DNA of 64,000 nucleotides from Pratylenchus scribneri. Lineage: Eukaryota; Nematoda; Chromadorea; Rhabditida; Pratylenchidae. The stretch is from assembly GCA_030063045.1 (NCBI GenBank), contig JAQSEB010000037.1:682001-746000 (forward strand), read 5' to 3'. Below the pieces are notes generated by a model that saw nothing but the letters and a program-made list of their open reading frames with translations, ran no database searches and had not been told where the DNA came from. This document shows positions 63,016 to 64,000 of this stretch, one piece after another. The translations under genes were made by a program, and so were the position numbers. How positions within the stretch are numbered: the stretch's first letter is position 1; each line of letters opens with the position of its first letter.

Positions 63016-63652
63016 AAATAGGTTGAATTAATATAGGCGAAAACGTATAATGTAAAACAGCTTGAATTAATTTAATCAAAAATAATAGGCACTAATAATT
63101 CTTTTAAAAAGACAGAATTATTCTGAGAAGTATATGCAAATTTTGTTATATTTAATTCTCTTAGTTTTTTCCATTGTTATTCTTGTTGGGTATTAAAATG
63201 GATATTAAAGTCACTAAAACCACGATTTGAAATAATTGCCCAAAATGGAAGGAAATAATCCCAAACAAACAAATATGCATAAATAATTGTTTTGTCGGTG
63301 ACCTATTCACAACTAAATTGGGACGCTCCAAAACACAATGGACACAATGAAGAATGTGACCATGAATAAATGAAATGAATTGAATGAATTGCGCACTTGA
63401 TGAGTTTTTGGGAATAATAAATTGAGGGAAAAGTGGAAGCGGATTGGGAATTAAATGGAGGCAAATTGAAGGATGCTGGGATATTCAATTAATTTATGTC
63501 ATTTTGATCCAAATATTTAAAAAGAAATTCATTTTTATTAATTCATTTATTCATTTAATAGCACACAAATATTTGATATTTGAAAATTCATAGAAATTTT
63601 TTGATTAATTATTTGGGATTAATAGTTTTCGGCATTTCATTGTGTTTCCATT
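63016..63652. other. Intergenic, nothing recognised
   Basis: AT-rich spacer. The single open frame at about 63,303-63,488 on the minus strand has no supporting feature. Confidence 0.5.
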
Positions 63653-63728
63653 TCATTTCCTTGGACCGCAACGTTGTTGAAATCCCCTTTGCTGAATCAT
63701 TTGCTCCTTTTCGGGTGGCGGAAGCAAT
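63653..63728 (-). CDS. Possible terminal exon of a gene beyond the right edge
   Basis: On the minus strand a TTTTTGTAG acceptor precedes 76 nt coding for LLPPPEKEQMIQQRGFQQRC and four more residues, then TGA. The composition is gene-like, but the upstream exons would lie in or beyond 63,730-64,000 and none was identified. No family recognised. Confidence 0.33.
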
Positions 63729-64000
63729 CTACAAAAATTATTTAATATAATATATTTTAAAATAAAATTAAAAATAAAATTATTAGGTAAAATACTTTAA
63801 AAATAAAATTTAAATAATATATTGTATTCAACAATGGGGTTGGGAAGGGAGGTATAATTGAATTTTTAAGAAATAATGAATCTAACAAATAAAGGAATTG
63901 AATATTATAGCTTATGCCAAAAATGATTATCTTAAAAAAATAGGTACTAATGGAGATTGGCCCCTATGTGGGAAAGGATGAAGATGATGATGAAGAAGAA

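Overview
This is AT-rich animal DNA, most likely from a nematode. The gene models I can splice by eye use very short introns (many 45-50 nt) with TTTCAG-type acceptors. The host genes are lineage-expanded MATH-domain proteins and a divergent SLC6 transporter. The mobile elements are BEL/Pao retroelements and a Maverick/Polinton. Low GC and the MATH expansion would fit a plant-parasitic tylenchid, but genus cannot be fixed from the window.

Layout. 1-410: homopolymer G/C array with a small palindrome. 500-13,600: three tandem paralogous minus-strand genes (330, 275 and 300 aa when spliced), each a MATH domain followed by a coiled coil, plus the upstream flank of a probable fourth copy at the left edge. 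Their introns carry palindromic MITEs and one very GC-rich insertion. 14,431-21,424: a 15-exon minus-strand SLC6-family transporter gene of 702 aa. 21,425-27,670: intergenic DNA with a tRNA-like relic and simple tandem repeats.

27,677-59,347: a Maverick/Polinton virus-like DNA transposon with about 350-bp terminal inverted repeats and a perfect 6-bp target duplication (GGCGGA). It keeps the packaging ATPase, a DDE integrase with chromodomain, the penton-like minor capsid protein (with a huge coiled-coil insertion), a small pX-like protein, the double-jelly-roll major capsid protein and an adenain-type protease, plus RING-like and zinc-ribbon accessory genes. No protein-primed DNA polymerase is recognisable. 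Most plus-strand genes have their own TATA box 35-55 nt before the start codon. Two LTR elements are nested inside. One is a 12.0-kb BEL/Pao retroelement with Env and two extra ORFs (31,502-43,512), which splits one Polinton gene. The other is a 3.2-kb gag-only LTR element (51,456-54,644). Without them the Polinton is about 16.5 kb, normal for the family. Its right arm also holds a spliced FLYWCH-like zinc-finger gene.

59,348-63,020: satellite DNA, about 19 copies of a 170-bp unit (partly organised in 505-bp trimers) followed by about 15 copies of a 28-bp minisatellite whose GGCGGAATTA core is also the Polinton target. The last kilobase holds a possible terminal exon of a gene running off the right edge.
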